DNA of 64,000 nt from Trichomonas vaginalis G3 (Eukaryota > Parabasalia > Trichomonadida > Trichomonadidae): the NCBI RefSeq assembly GCF_026262505.1, contig NC_067206.1, positions 16,884,641 to 16,948,640 of the forward strand, in the 5' to 3' direction. Below are positions 9,856 through 20,507 of the stretch, piece after piece. The position numbers were made by a program, and so were the translations under genes. The notes below the pieces were generated by a model. That model did not search any database and was not told the origin of the DNA. It saw only the letters and a program-made list of their open reading frames with translations. Position 1 is the first letter of the stretch; the number at the start of each line of letters is the position of its first letter.

Positions 9856-10437
9856 ATGACCGAAGAAGTTGAAACGGTAGATTTGACACCACAAACAAAA
9901 AAAGTTCAGAACCATTGTCAAAACCTGTCAAAGAACTTACAGATGAAGAGAAAAATTCAATAATAGAAAGTGCCAGGTCTGGAAATACAAACCCTAACTA
10001 CAAAGTCACTTTTCATAGAAATGGAACGGCTAGTATCTCAAAAAAGAAACAGACTCTCACAAATAAAATATTGAAGTCTGAAGGAGCTTTCGAGACAACA
10101 GATGGAAAAGTTTACTTCACTGACGAACAGTTCATTATAGAACATCTCATTGACTTAGAGTCAAAATATTCTAAACTTTACAACAAACACAAAAAGTTGA
10201 AAGGAAAACAAAAACAGATGGCATATGATATTTACGAAGATGTTGACAACACAACCATACCTGCAAGTGAGGTAAAGTCAGAGGAACCAAAAAGTGACGA
10301 AAACCAATAGAAGAAGGTGAGCCAAAAACTGAAGATAAACCAAACCAAAGTTTAGTCTCCAGACTAAACCAAGTCAACCTTCATTAGCTGGTATGGGTTG
10401 GCGTCAAAGACTTATGTAGCTGGTGTTATGTTAAGTA
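9856..10437 (+). pseudogene. charged low-complexity Polinton protein, broken
   Basis: Begins MTEEVETVDLTPQTK. The middle is basic (NGTASISKKKQTLTNKILKS), then comes a long Glu/Lys/Pro-rich tail. The counterpart is at 42770-43355. It shares the TTTTTTACTGAGATGAA leader with the preceding gene. About two breaks. Function unknown. Confidence 0.55.
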
Positions 10438-10487
10438 AAGGAAAAAAACATTTTTCAAAAAATATATTTTTTATTTTTATAAAAAAT

Positions 10488-11063
10488 GTACGCTGAGTTT
10501 GTTGAGAAGGACCGTTGGGAAACTTGTTTGTTAGATGAGAAATATGAAATTCACTGTTGTGAGTCATTTGAAGTCAAAACAAAAGACAAAAAGTTTTAAG
10601 CGAATGGGAGCAAAATGACGGATATGCTAGGATGAGGATTGGTGGAAAACACTATTTTAAACATGTTGTCATTGCAACTCATTTTATACCGAATCCTAAC
10701 AATCTACCTTTTGTAGACCACATAAACCATATAAGAAACGACAATAGACTTGAAAACTTACGCTGGGTCACTTGTTCTGAAAACAGTAAGAACATAGGCA
10801 AATTTAGAGATATTGTATTCGAATTTGTCGACGAACTAGAAGATGAAGCAATTGAAATTACAGACTATGGTAAGCATACGTTTGAGTTTTACTACTATAG
10901 CGAAGAACAGGACTCTTTCTACTTTATACCGGCGTAAACTATAGAAAATTACAAGTATGTTTTACTAAGGCGGCTATGCTTATGTAAACACTAGAGATAC
11001 AGATGGAAAACACGTTCATATATTTCTCAACAAATTCAAGAAGCTATATGGCATACCATTTTA
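10488..11063 (+). pseudogene. HNH endonuclease-like gene, broken
   Basis: YFKHVVIATHFIPN, VDHINHIRNDNRLENLRWV and SENSKN form the HNH (AP2/HNH_3-like) homing-endonuclease pattern at about 10650-10800. An AT-rich leader (TATTTTTTATTTTTATAAAA) precedes the start at 10488. Mav2 keeps only a trace at about 45580-45660. About two breaks. Confidence 0.7.
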
Positions 11064-11103
11064 AAACATTTTTTTTAAAACAGTATATTTTTACATATAT
11101 TAA

Positions 11104-11964
11104 ATGTTTCAGGTTGAAAAACAAAGAACAAAAGTAGCAGATACAAAACCGTTAGACTATATCTTCACAAATGCCGGGTAGGACTATATCAGATGAAGAA
11201 ATTTCATCCGGCTCCTACCGCTTTGACTTTCCAATTCGTTGGCTTCAAAGTCCTTCAGATGCAAAGGCAATAGGATTTAGAAGAGTTTTGTTTTCAAAAA
11301 GAACTAACGCGTTTATGTTTGCAGTATATTTTCACGGTCAGTATAGAGGTTCTGATGGTCTACTAGACAAATTTGACGAAATGAGAATCTTTACAATTCG
11401 TTCAGACGAAAACCTTGAGAAGACTCTAAATGACTTTCAAACTCAAATGAACAAATACTACTGGGAATTTCAAGAAAAATACGATTCTTTACTAAATGGA
11501 ACATACTATCTGAAACTAGAATATGACAAGATGAACTCCACAGTTTCATTTCAAAGGATTGAAAATAACCCTCCAAGAGATACACAGTTTTTATTTTGGC
11601 AAGTAGACAAACGTTCTTGGGCACAATTTCTTCGGTTACTAAACCAGAACGAACCATTACCACCTGACGGTCCGTTCTGGTTTATACGCCCACCAACAGA
11701 TTTGACAGTTTATAGAAACGTGTTCGACCCTCAAAATGTTATGTGTCATGCAGTTTCAGTTCAAGCAACAATAGTTTTCTTTGTATTGGTAAGGACTTTT
11801 ATGACTTTGCTTCTAAATTCTACGAACCACCTAGTAACAGTTTCTCTGACTTTCAAGTTTGGTTCACAACAAATGGTGTGCAACATATTGTTCCATTGTA
11901 CTACGACTTTTATCTCGAATTGTCTTTCATATATAACTACGGAGAAGTGCTGAAAAAGTATTGA
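11104..11964 (+). pseudogene. paralogue B of a duplicated Polinton gene, broken
   Basis: Plus-strand paralogue of the 6175-7025 gene: YRFDFPIRWLQSPSDAKAIG early, VFDPQNV and LSFIYNYG late. Counterpart in Mav2 at about 45687-46543. About two breaks. Function unknown; two diverged copies kept per element argue for related but distinct roles. Confidence 0.6.
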
Positions 11965-12199
11965 AAAATACTTTTAGGGTAGATGTTTTTTTAGGTGTGC
12001 CTATGTGCCTATGTGCCTCGGTCAAATGAACTTCTCTTAAAATTACTGACAACATGACATTTTGACAACAACACAGGAGATAGATTTCATCGTACATGTT
12101 TTGTCGAGATTTTTATCGTTGTGGTCCGACGGTTAAGCCACAAACGAATGTCCGACGTCCCACCAAAAAATATTTTTTATTTTTATTGTAAGAACTGAA

Positions 12200-12865
12200 A
12201 TGACAGTCGAAGCAAAAACGTTCACGAACAAATCTAATGGCGAAACATTCACAAAAGGCACTTACAACGGTATTGAAGTCTTACGTAGAGACAAGGATGG
12301 TTATATAAATGTAACAAAGATGGCAAGAGAAGCAGGAAAGTTAAACCATTTAAACAGATTTCTCAATAGTGCTAAAATGGAGGAAATTCTTGAGTTTTGG
12401 TTGAAAGAATACGGTCGAGCCAAAAGTGGCTCGACCTCAAAACAAGCATTTTATGAGCTTACTAAGGGCGTTATGAATGAATTCAAAGGTATTTACATAC
12501 ATCCTGACCTCGTTCATTTTGTTGCTGAATGGTGCTCTGTAAAGTATGTATTTTATGTCAAAGATATTATGGACTCCATAGACAAGAAAGTTCATGAGAA
12601 GTTAGATGAAGAAGAACTTGAAGATACAGTAGAGAATGCAAAACCTTTGTTCGAACAAGAAGTTAGAAAAATGTGCGAAAAACAAATAGAACATGAACGT
12701 GAGATATGTTCTGGTTATAGAGATTCTCCATACGAACTAGACCAATGGGAACAAGAAGATTTAAAGAGAGAATTTAGAGAATATGAACTCGCTAAGATAG
12801 CATTAGAAGCTGCAGAAAAGAAGTTAAAAGTTTGGGGTTGTTTTGTACAAAAATATTGTGAGTAA
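12200..12865 (+). CDS. KilA-N domain protein
   Basis: 221 residues. YNGIEVLRRDKDGYINVTKM, the central helices and GIYIHPDLVHFVAEWCSVKY match the KilA-N DNA-binding fold known from large DNA viruses and phages. The C-terminal third is charged and probably helical. It is the first gene of the accessory block, with an AT-rich TATTTTTTATTTTTATTG leader and GTAAGAAC just before the start. Only fragments remain in Mav2 (47782-47967). Confidence 0.75.
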   Translation: MTVEAKTFTNKSNGETFTKGTYNGIEVLRRDKDGYINVTKMAREAGKLNHLNRFLNSAKMEEILEFWLKEYGRAKSGSTSKQAFYELTKGVMNEFKGIYIHPDLVHFVAEWCSVKYVFYVKDIMDSIDKKVHEKLDEEELEDTVENAKPLFEQEVRKMCEKQIEHEREICSGYRDSPYELDQWEQEDLKREFREYELAKIALEAAEKKLKVWGCFVQKYCE

Positions 12866-12903
12866 ATGAACCATTTTGTTGCTGAATTCAATAAAAATAT
12901 ATT

Positions 12904-13131
12904 TTAGGGTAGAAGGGTATATCTACCCCGTTTTCTACCCTCTTTTCTACCTCATGAATTTTCATGAAATTTATACAGAAAATGCTTGTTTTGAGGTCGA
13001 GCCACTTTTGGCTCCACCGTATTCTTTCAACCAAAACTCATGAATTCGGCAAAAATATATTTTAGGGTAGAAGGGTATATCTACCCCGTTTTCTACCCTC
13101 TTTTCTACCCTCTTTTTCTACCATCGTAGAA
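12904..13131. repeat. two GGGTAGAA spacer hairpins with inverted KilA-N scrap between
   Basis: Hairpin modules at 12904-12952 and 13062-13131 (AGGGTAGAAGGGTATATCT...TTCTACCC). Between them, 12976-13042 is an inverted copy of part of the KilA-N gene (about 12395-12460). The modules sit between the 12200 and 13202 genes. Confidence 0.6.
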
Positions 13132-13201
13132 AACACACAAAACTCTTGAATTTTGTTGCTGAATTCAATAAAAAAATATTTTTTATTTTTATTGTAAGAA
13201 C

Positions 13202-14087
13202 ATGTTAGCAACAACTTCACCAAACTCGTTAGTCATGAACCCAACTTCAATGTTAGTAGAGATGAAAAGCTTCATTCCTTCTTCATATACTTTCGAAACA
13301 GAAATCCAGAAGATAAAGCAGGAACTTCTCCAAGGAGATTTAGACTGTAGTGCAAAAGATGAAACAAATGAACAGTATCTTTATGAAATGCAAGATATTA
13401 TAGACCATTTGCCTAAACTACCTGAAAACAACAACAAAAACACTCACTATTCCAGAATTCGATGAAATTGAAGTCGGACTGACTGACTCAGTAGAAATAA
13501 AGAAGTTCATACGAAAGGTAAACTATGAATTCCTTGGATTTCATTGCAACCATAAAGTTATGGACATATATAAATCTGAAGAATTTAAGACCTACGACAA
13601 CTTTGTTTCGTTAGTTGCTGAGTGTGTCTTGCAGATAAGAGATAAAGATAGAAGAGGTAAGGTATGGAACCAACAGATAAAACCAGCAGCCTTTGAGTTA
13701 AAGAAGACCATCTACGCCTTAGTCATACTAGCAGGACAAATTTCAGAATATAACGCAAAAATGAACTCACAATGTTCAAAATGTAAAGCAGCAACAAGGA
13801 AATATAACTACTCCGTCAAAGAGATAGAAAGAATGAGAAAAGACCATACTGACTTAAAGAAAGAAGTAGAGAAACCAGCAGAAGATAAAATGGACATGTT
13901 GACATTTCTGAACAAAAACTATCCAACTGCTAACGATTTCCTTCTTTCAGATGTCAAGAAGAAATATAAAGAAACCTTCGGCATAGTTAAAATTTTTGAT
14001 ATCCTTCGTGAAGAAATAGAAGCTACAAAACTGTTTAAAGTCATGAACCATCACAACATATACCATGTAAAAACGCTTGTAAAATAA
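13202..14087 (+). pseudogene. coiled-coil protein with CxxC motif, broken
   Basis: Starts MLATTSPNSLVMNPTSML. The C-terminal half has CSKCKAATRKYNYSVKEIER followed by a Lys/Glu-rich coiled-coil-like stretch. Counterpart in Mav2 at 48079-49077. Not recognised. One or two breaks. It shares the GTAAGAACATG start context with its neighbours. Confidence 0.55.
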
Positions 14088-14088
14088 C

Positions 14089-14312
14089 TGGGGTAGAAAA
14101 GAGGGTAGAAAACGGGGTAGATATACCTTCTACCCTAAAATATATTTTTATTGAATTCTGAGTAAAATTCTGAGTAAAATATATTTTAGGGCTTGTGTCA
14201 AACCGTTGAGTTTTCACAAAATTTAAAAAATAACGTTTACCATGTGAAACGTTTATAAAATAACTGGGGTAGAAAAGAGGGTAGAAAACGGGGTAGATAT
14301 ACCCTTCTACCC
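14089..14312. repeat. two GGGTAGAA spacer hairpins, opposite orientation
   Basis: Modules at 14089-14136 and 14265-14312 (GGGGTAGAAAAGAGGGTAG...CTTCTACCC), inverted relative to those at 12904-13131 so that the coiled-coil gene is bracketed. In Mav2 the same places hold GGTGAA-type hairpins with different bases. Confidence 0.6.
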
Positions 14313-14426
14313 TAAAATATATTTTTGCTGAAAAAAATGACCAAATTTCATGAATTTCCTTAAGATAGAAAATAAAAGTTAGTTTTTTTAAAATATTTTT
14401 TTTTATTTTGTATGTAAGAACAGGAT

Positions 14427-15038
14427 ATGTTAAACATTGAGTTTGAAACAGTTAAAAAGATAGACAATGACACCAAAGTGGTTCGAATTGGTGATTTAAA
14501 CGTAAGATACTCAAAGAAATACAACAAATATTCTTTGTCAGACATTATATCTCCATCTGGAAAGAAAACATGGCATTGGGTTGGAATTGCTTCAACTCAG
14601 AAAATTTTGACAAGAAATCCTGAGCTTATGATATCGGTAAGATTCTATGGAACTACAGCATATCTCATTGACAAAAGTCTTATACCGATAGTTTTGTTAT
14701 GGATTGACCCAGTTGTTGGATATAATTTCATAACATATGGTTCATTCGATACGGAACGTTGCAGTGAGGGCTTACTTTACATCGTTCAGAAACCGAAGGA
14801 CTTCAATACAAAGAGATATAAGATAGGAAGAACATATAATATAACTCAAAGATATGACAGTACAGTCAATAGAGTTAAGGTTGTGTTTGTTAACGATATG
14901 AGAGCTGCTGAAACAGAACTACTTGAAAAGTTTGAGAAGATGTATGGTGCTCCCACGAAAGGTAAAGAAACGTTTGAAGTAGATGAGATAGATAGTGCTA
15001 TAAAATTATTTGACGAAGTTGCTGAAAAATACATGTAA
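14427..15038 (+). CDS. KilA-N-like plus T5orf172 (GIY-YIG family) protein
   Basis: 203 residues. The first ~100 residues (KYNKYSLSDIISPSGKKTW, then TAYLIDKSLIPIVLLWIDP) are KilA-N-like. The rest (GLLYIVQKPKDF, YKIGRTYNITQRY, AETELLEKFEKMYG, GKETFEV) fits the T5orf172/MUG113 branch of the GIY-YIG nuclease superfamily, a pairing common in large DNA viruses. A close copy is at 49609-50220. The start context is TATGTAAGAACAGGATATG. Confidence 0.75.
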   Translation: MLNIEFETVKKIDNDTKVVRIGDLNVRYSKKYNKYSLSDIISPSGKKTWHWVGIASTQKILTRNPELMISVRFYGTTAYLIDKSLIPIVLLWIDPVVGYNFITYGSFDTERCSEGLLYIVQKPKDFNTKRYKIGRTYNITQRYDSTVNRVKVVFVNDMRAAETELLEKFEKMYGAPTKGKETFEVDEIDSAIKLFDEVAEKYM

Positions 15039-15125
15039 AGCGTATATTTTTGGTCTTTTATACAAGATAGAAAATAACGCTAATTTTATTTTTTTTATTT
15101 TTTTATCCGGAATATAAAGACAGAT

Positions 15126-15965
15126 ATGTCAACAACAGAGAACACAACAACAGTTATAGTCCATGAAGCTATAAATGAAGAATATGAGTGGATACAATAT
15201 AACAAACAACTCCGTCTCATTCGTTCGGTCAAAGACGATATGTACCAAATGCAAAGTATTTTGACAGCATGTTTTGCTCCAGATACTAAGAAACCACAAG
15301 ACTGGTTTAGGAACCAAAGCACACAAGAACTTTTGAGCGAAGCACAGCGAGACATACTTTTTTCTGAAAACAGTGAAGAACAGCGAGTAAGTAAAAAATC
15401 TTACTCGCCTAAAACTCATGAAAATCGTGAAAAATTGCCAAACGGTTTGAGAGGATATTATGTACATAGACTTCTTGTAAATGCTGTTGCAATGTGGGCT
15501 TCACCTCGTTATGCTTGGCATGTTTACAGACTTCTTGACGAAATTCATAGACAAGAACGTGAAGAGCTAGAGAACAAGCTTGAAGCAAAAGACAAAAACA
15601 TACAGAAAAGAATACCACGTTCGGTACCAAAAGGAAAGGAAAAGAACTATAAGTATATGATTTACACTGAAGAGATGGAAAATGAAGAAGACAGAGATAT
15701 GGTTATGTTGCATTTAGTCAGAAGAAACAACAAAAGCTTTTACGACCTTGCTAAGATTTACAAATCTGACAGAAATTGGTTCTATCGCGAAAACTTACCG
15801 ATTTCAATGACACCGAATGAAGATGTGAAACAAATAGTTCAAGATACTTTACCTCAAACACACTATGATATGAAAGGTTGTACAATTCTTACCTTCAAAG
15901 AAGATTTGCCATTGTTAAAGGAAAAAATAACAGAGTATTTTGACAACTTCAAACAAGTAGGGTAA
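15126..15965 (+). CDS. second KilA-N family protein
   Basis: A whole 279-residue frame. LRGYYVHRLLVNAVAMWASPRYAWHVYRLLDE matches the C-terminal helices of KilA-N proteins. A long charged region and a C-terminal 70-residue domain (KGCTILTFKEDLPLLKEKI) follow. The counterpart at 50309-51146 is broken, and a scrap of a third relative lies at 49375-49500. Confidence 0.65.
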   Translation: MSTTENTTTVIVHEAINEEYEWIQYNKQLRLIRSVKDDMYQMQSILTACFAPDTKKPQDWFRNQSTQELLSEAQRDILFSENSEEQRVSKKSYSPKTHENREKLPNGLRGYYVHRLLVNAVAMWASPRYAWHVYRLLDEIHRQEREELENKLEAKDKNIQKRIPRSVPKGKEKNYKYMIYTEEMENEEDRDMVMLHLVRRNNKSFYDLAKIYKSDRNWFYRENLPISMTPNEDVKQIVQDTLPQTHYDMKGCTILTFKEDLPLLKEKITEYFDNFKQVG

Positions 15966-15975
15966 ATTTCAATCT

Positions 15976-16077
15976 TTATTTTTCAAGCTTGCCTTTTACA
16001 TTCTGCCTGAGGAAGTCTTTAACAAGCTCGTTAATTTCAATTAGATAAATTGCTTCGTCTAAGGGGTCAAGCTCCAT
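15976..16077 (-). pseudogene. remnant of a small minus-strand Polinton gene
   Basis: The first ~30 residues (DEAIYLIEINELVKDFLRQN) match the whole 121-residue gene at 46659-47024 in Mav2. Only a remnant remains here. Confidence 0.6.
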
Positions 16078-16086
16078 ACTGAGTCA

Positions 16087-16494
16087 GTACAATATTGTAC
16101 TTTTTCAAGACAATGTTGTATAAATTCAGTACAATATTGTACTTTTTCAAGACAATGTTGTATAAATTCAGTACAATATTGTACTTTTTCAGAACAATGT
16201 TGTATAAATTCAGTACAATGTCTCTCAAATTTGAGTACAGCTGTACTTTTTCAGAACAAGTCTTGAACTTTTTCAGAACAATGTTGTACTTTTTCAGAAC
16301 AATGTTGTACTTTTTCAAGACAATGTTGTACTTTTTCAAGACAATATTGTACTTTTTCAAGACAATATTGTACTTTTTCAAGACAATATTGTACTTATTC
16401 AAGACAAGTCTTTTATTGTTTCAAGACAAGTCTTTTACTTTTTCAAGACAAGTCTTTTACTTTTTCAAGACAAGTCTTTTATTGTTTCAAGACA
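16087..16494. repeat. 21/42-bp tandem repeat array with GTACAATATTGTAC palindromes
   Basis: Units of about 21 bp (GTACTTTTTCAAGACAATGTT), with three 42-bp double units at 16087, 16129 and 16171 that start with the perfect palindrome GTACAATATTGTAC. The array fills the gap between a minus-strand gene remnant and a plus-strand start at 16495. Open frames across it are repeat artefacts. Iteron-like or promoter function is possible. Confidence 0.8.
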
Positions 16495-16587
16495 ATGTCC
16501 GACGTACCACCAACCGAGTCCATTCCAAAGCCAGAAGAACCGACAGCCCCAGCACCACAACAGACTAAGACTAAACACTTAGATTTT
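16495..16587 (+). pseudogene. start of Pro/Gln-rich protein gene, remnant
   Basis: MSDVPPTESIPKPEEP matches the N-terminus of the whole 110-residue Pro/Gln-rich protein at 47204-47536. The rest of the gene is not present here. Confidence 0.6.
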
Positions 16588-17462
16588 TCAAGCTTGACTT
16601 TTTACAATTTGAACTTTGTTTGCGTAGATATGAATTCTGAAAGAAGTATGAGGGTCTTGTATGACTTTGTACTTCTCCCATAGTTCATGTCTGTCAAACT
16701 TACCTGCCATGGACTCTTTCATAAGTTCCATGAAATCGTCTTCGGACAATCCGGGGAAAAGTATAATATCAGTAAGTATTCTCTTTACATCCTTACTTAA
16801 ACTCTTGGCTGTCTGTACACAAATGACAACAGAGATGTTAAAGTGTCTGAGCTTCTTAAGAATTCGACACATGTCTTGTTCTCTATTCTTTAACAAAGGA
16901 TGAGAAGCAAAGTCATCTAAAATAAGAAGACATCTATGAGGGTAAGTCTTCCAATCGTACGATTGCAATTTCTTCGAAATGTATTCTATCTCTTTCTGTT
17001 TGTTTCTGAAGTGTTTCTTCTCTAATATTCTCTGCATTTCCTCATTTGGGTCTTTAAACTTCGAATTTATATACTCATTTATAGCATTGTACTTCAAAAC
17101 TCTTCTTTGGTACTTCTTTATCCAATCTAACAACTCAGAGTCTTTTATACATACTAACTTAGACTTCTTTATAATATCTTTGAACGAATTGACGGTTTGG
17201 TCAAATTGACCCGAAGTACTACAAATGACTACTAACTCATAGAATGGGTTCTTCTCATCTAGTTCTTGTTGTTGTGCAGCCATTTTAAGATAAGTGAAAG
17301 TCTTACCCGACCCAGGTGGTGCGATTAGACCTGTTATACCATTCTGAGCAAATAGGAACTTGTCATGTATGGGTTTTTCTGAGCATTTTCTAACTTCCTC
17401 TTGTTCTTGTTTAAAACATTCTCAAATTTCTTGTCAATGTCAGCAAACTTTTTTTCTAACAT
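16588..17462 (-). pseudogene. packaging-type (A32/FtsK-HerA-like) ATPase, broken
   Basis: A Walker A motif of the form APPGSGKT is encoded at about 17300-17325, and a Walker B-like CLLILDDFASH at about 16905-16935. Then VVICVQTAKSLSKD and the end IHIYANKVQIVKSQ follow. This fits the genome-packaging ATPase of Polintons. About one break. It diverges from the 17499 gene across 36 bp. Confidence 0.75.
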
Positions 17463-17498
17463 ATTTTTAGAAAAATTAAAATTTTTATCTTTTAGAAA

Positions 17499-17969
17499 AT
17501 GTCTAGCGATTTCGCTATCTATATTCGAGACAAACTTTTCGACTCTAAAACATCTGTCGACCATAAAATCTTACATAGTGTAAACAAGAAAGGTGAATTT
17601 GTTCTAAAGTTCTGTTTCTGGGAATATGACAAGAACCATAAAACATTAGGCAGAGAAGTCTTTAAGTTTGTCAATGACAGACTTGTTGACAGAGATGACG
17701 CCGATTGGAAAGATGAAGTCCAACAAAAGTTCTTAGAATGCAAAGAAGGCACATGCGCTGTTCTTGAAGATGAAATAGAAAACAGAATAGAAGAGCTATT
17801 AAAGGACAAAGAACTTTTACATAAATATGGTTGCGCCAAATTTGACATAACTCCACCAGAAAAGAAGAAGAAGAGAGAAAAGAAAGAAAAGAAAGTAGAA
17901 GAAAAGAAAGTAGAAGAAGAGAAGAAAGAACCAGAGCCAGTTCCAGAGAAAAAGAAATTTGACATGTAA
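17499..17969 (+). CDS. lysine/glutamate-tailed Polinton protein
   Basis: A whole 156-residue frame: a compact N-terminal ~115 residues (FAIYIRDKLFDSKTS, LKFCFWEYDKNHK), then a Lys/Glu-rich tail ending in KKKFDM. Not recognised; the tail suggests nucleic-acid or protein binding. The counterpart at 52072-52524 is broken. Confidence 0.6.
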   Translation: MSSDFAIYIRDKLFDSKTSVDHKILHSVNKKGEFVLKFCFWEYDKNHKTLGREVFKFVNDRLVDRDDADWKDEVQQKFLECKEGTCAVLEDEIENRIEELLKDKELLHKYGCAKFDITPPEKKKKREKKEKKVEEKKVEEEKKEPEPVPEKKKFDM

Positions 17970-17985
17970 AAATAAAATTTTATTT

Positions 17986-18405
17986 TTAGAACATTTCTGG
18001 GTCAATGTCAATGTTCTCTTCCTCTTTAGGAGCAAACACTGGCTTAGACTCTAAAATCTTTTTACCCAATTTACCTTGAACTTCAACTATCTTAGACTCA
18101 TAATATTCATAGTCGTCTGCTTTCTTTGGTTCATAAGGTATAACAAGTTTGTATGCTTTGCCTTCTTTAAGGTTTGAGAACCTTCTGTCAAAATTTTCTT
18201 TGACTGCTAACAAACCTTCTATGTCTAAGTCTTCAAATTTCGCACCATTTTTAGTCACAATAGCAAACTTAACTGGTTCGATGTTCCAAACTTTGTCAAA
18301 TGTAGACTTTTCAAAATGGTAGAAGTAAACATTCAAATATATGAATGGGTCTAGTTCTTCTTTGACTTCTGTCATGTACTTATTTACTGAAATATATTTC
18401 GTCAT
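17986..18405 (-). CDS. 139-residue conserved Polinton protein
   Basis: A whole frame (MTKYISVNKYMTEVKEELDP... ending NIDIDPEMF). It lies upstream of, and in the same direction as, the ATPase region and just after the helicase. The AT-rich leader AATATTTTTTTATCCGATAG precedes its start. Possibly a single-strand-binding or replication partner because of position only. The Mav2 copy is split by an insertion. Confidence 0.55.
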   Translation of the reverse strand: MTKYISVNKYMTEVKEELDPFIYLNVYFYHFEKSTFDKVWNIEPVKFAIVTKNGAKFEDLDIEGLLAVKENFDRRFSNLKEGKAYKLVIPYEPKKADDYEYYESKIVEVQGKLGKKILESKPVFAPKEEENIDIDPEMF

Positions 18406-18441
18406 CTTTTCTATCGGATAAAAAAATATTTTTTTTAAAAT

Positions 18442-19677
18442 TTACTCATAAAAATTTTTCTTTGTATATACGCCGTTCTGAACATCTAAAAGATTTTTGA
18501 CATTTGCCAAGAATGTTCGTTTAGACGCTGCCATATAACCATATTCTTGACAATATTGTTTATATTCATCGTACAATGACCTTTCATCTAAACACTCAAA
18601 GTTAGTCTCATCTATAAACAGTTCATATACACTCTTGTTTGCTTCTAACAATGTTTGTCTCTCTTCGGTATGTGGAATTTGTCTTGGATTGAACTTTGAA
18701 ATATCTAATGTCATGAAATATGAGAACAAGTGGTTGTAAAAGTTAGGTGTCAAAGTTTCTGCTAAGTCGTCAAAATATTCTGTATCTTGCATATGAGAAT
18801 CTGACGTTCTGACAACTACATATCTTCTGTCAGAACTTTCTAACTTCATCGGAACAACATTGTTTGAAACCATGATGAAATTTGCAACATTTTCACAAAC
18901 TCTTTGGTCTTTATATTTTCTTTCAACAACTCCAACTTTGTCTGTTATAAGACTCTTCAAAGCATCTGAGTTTAAAACCTTTGTTGTATCTATACTTTGA
19001 AGTTCGTTACATACTATAAGTTTCATATTCTCTATTGAAGAGTTAAATTTACCGCAGATGTTTTCTAAGTTTGTCATATTAGGGTTCGAATAGCCCTCTA
19101 ACAGTTTGCATAAGATATCTGTAAAGAAAGTGTTCTTACCAGTTCCTTGTTTTCCAATTATAATGAGAGCAGTTTCATTTTTAGCACTTGGATATTGTAA
19201 GATGTTTGCAAACCAACATAAGATATACTCATAGACTCTTTCGTTTCCATTGCATATAATTTCTTTGACATGGTCTAACCAAGCTTCTATAACATTTTCT
19301 TTCCATTCTACTTGTTCGTATTTATATCCAGTGAAGATAGAATAGAAGTTTGGAGATGGTGTATAGAACTTTATACCACGAACTGAAAAATCTTCTAACT
19401 TTGACAATAAGATATCCCAAGCATCTAACATCTTCATGCCAACTTGTACGACTTTTATTTTCTTAAGTTTCTGTCTACATTCTTGTTCAGACACTATTGT
19501 TGCTCTTGGTTTGTTAAAGACAACATCCCATTCTTTCATAACATAACATTCTGGGGCAGAGTCGACATAAATGACTAAACGTTTCAAATTCTCGACTGCT
19601 TTGTTATAGTCTCTAAATGGACACATATTTCTGAATGCTTGGAAGTCATAAAAATCTGAAACGTCTATTCTGTACAT
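18442..19677 (-). CDS. SF3 (D5-like) helicase
   Basis: A whole 411-residue frame. Walker A IIIGKQGTGKNTFF, a Walker B-like KLIVCNELQS, and the SF3 motif C region NFIMVSNNVVPM followed by SSDRRYVVV are in the expected order in the central ~150 residues. Viral SF3 helicases unwind DNA at replication origins. The N-terminal ~150 residues may be a D5-type or primase-linked region, not resolved. The leader is AATATTTTTTTTATTTTTAT. The Mav2 copy differs at about a dozen positions. Confidence 0.85.
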   Translation of the reverse strand: MYRIDVSDFYDFQAFRNMCPFRDYNKAVENLKRLVIYVDSAPECYVMKEWDVVFNKPRATIVSEQECRQKLKKIKVVQVGMKMLDAWDILLSKLEDFSVRGIKFYTPSPNFYSIFTGYKYEQVEWKENVIEAWLDHVKEIICNGNERVYEYILCWFANILQYPSAKNETALIIIGKQGTGKNTFFTDILCKLLEGYSNPNMTNLENICGKFNSSIENMKLIVCNELQSIDTTKVLNSDALKSLITDKVGVVERKYKDQRVCENVANFIMVSNNVVPMKLESSDRRYVVVRTSDSHMQDTEYFDDLAETLTPNFYNHLFSYFMTLDISKFNPRQIPHTEERQTLLEANKSVYELFIDETNFECLDERSLYDEYKQYCQEYGYMAASKRTFLANVKNLLDVQNGVYTKKNFYE

Positions 19678-19706
19678 TTTTATAAAAATAAAAAAAATAT
19701 TTTTTT

Positions 19707-20503
19707 TTATTCTTGACTTTGTTGTTCCATTTGTTGCATTTGTTGTTCTTGAGCTATTTGTTGTTGAAGTTGTTCTTGTAGTACAATACTTTCACCAGTT
19801 GCATCTTCCAATTCGAAACTTTCTGCCGTCATTGACAAATACATAGGACATAAAAGTTTTACAGGAACAAAGTTTGCGTCAACTAAGGTTAAGTTTATGT
19901 TTGCCAAAGGTTTGAGTTTACTAAAGCTGAAAACTCTGCATTCGAATGAACAATAGGCAAACCAGCAGAGAAAGTGTTTGTTTATACGCATGAGTATCTT
20001 TTGGTCATAGTAGTTTCTGTCGACATTCGAATAGCACTTTGAACCTAAGTTTGAAACAATATATAAAATAGGTGTACTTAAAGTCAATGGAACAGACAAA
20101 CCTTGTATGACACCTTTTCCTGTTATAGGAAACTGTTGGTAGTAAAAACCAGATATAAGTTTTGTATTATAGCTCATATCGTTTATACTAAACTCAGTCG
20201 GACATCCAAACATAATGAAACCTGCTCTAGTTGCAGCACATGTTACATCCGTCCTTAAAGTATTAAATAAGTCAACAAAACCTGTTGGTGGTATATCTGA
20301 GTAAGTATCTTCAAAGAAGTATTTTTTACCATTCACAACAACAAAGTCTTTGGTGTCAAAAGAGCAAAACAGGCTTTAGTCGTCATCGTGTTTAAGGTCA
20401 GTTTACAATATCGTCCTTGAGGACTTTGTAAGTTTGTTGTTATAGAATTATATGACTCAGGGTTTTTAGTCGTAATAGTATAAACCACTATGTCTTCTGC
20501 CAT
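19707..20503 (-). pseudogene. candidate minor capsid (penton-like) protein, broken
   Basis: Counterpart of the whole 262-residue gene at 62345-63133. It is beta-rich by composition, contains CPTEFSINDMSYNTKLISGF and ILYIVSNLGSKCYSNVD, and ends in a Gln-rich tail. Position beside the candidate major capsid gene and size suggest the single jelly-roll minor capsid protein of Polintons; this is inference. About two breaks. Confidence 0.5.
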
Positions 20504-20507
20504 TTAC

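Noticed and set aside
16067-16568. Long frames of repeated FKTMLYFF or KYNIVLKK text on both strands
   Set aside because: They arise from the 21-bp tandem array, whose period is a multiple of three; there is no start context and no counterpart in Mav2.
17519-17965. Ser/Phe-rich minus-strand frame
   Set aside because: Shadow of the Lys/Glu-rich tail of the plus-strand gene at 17499-17969.
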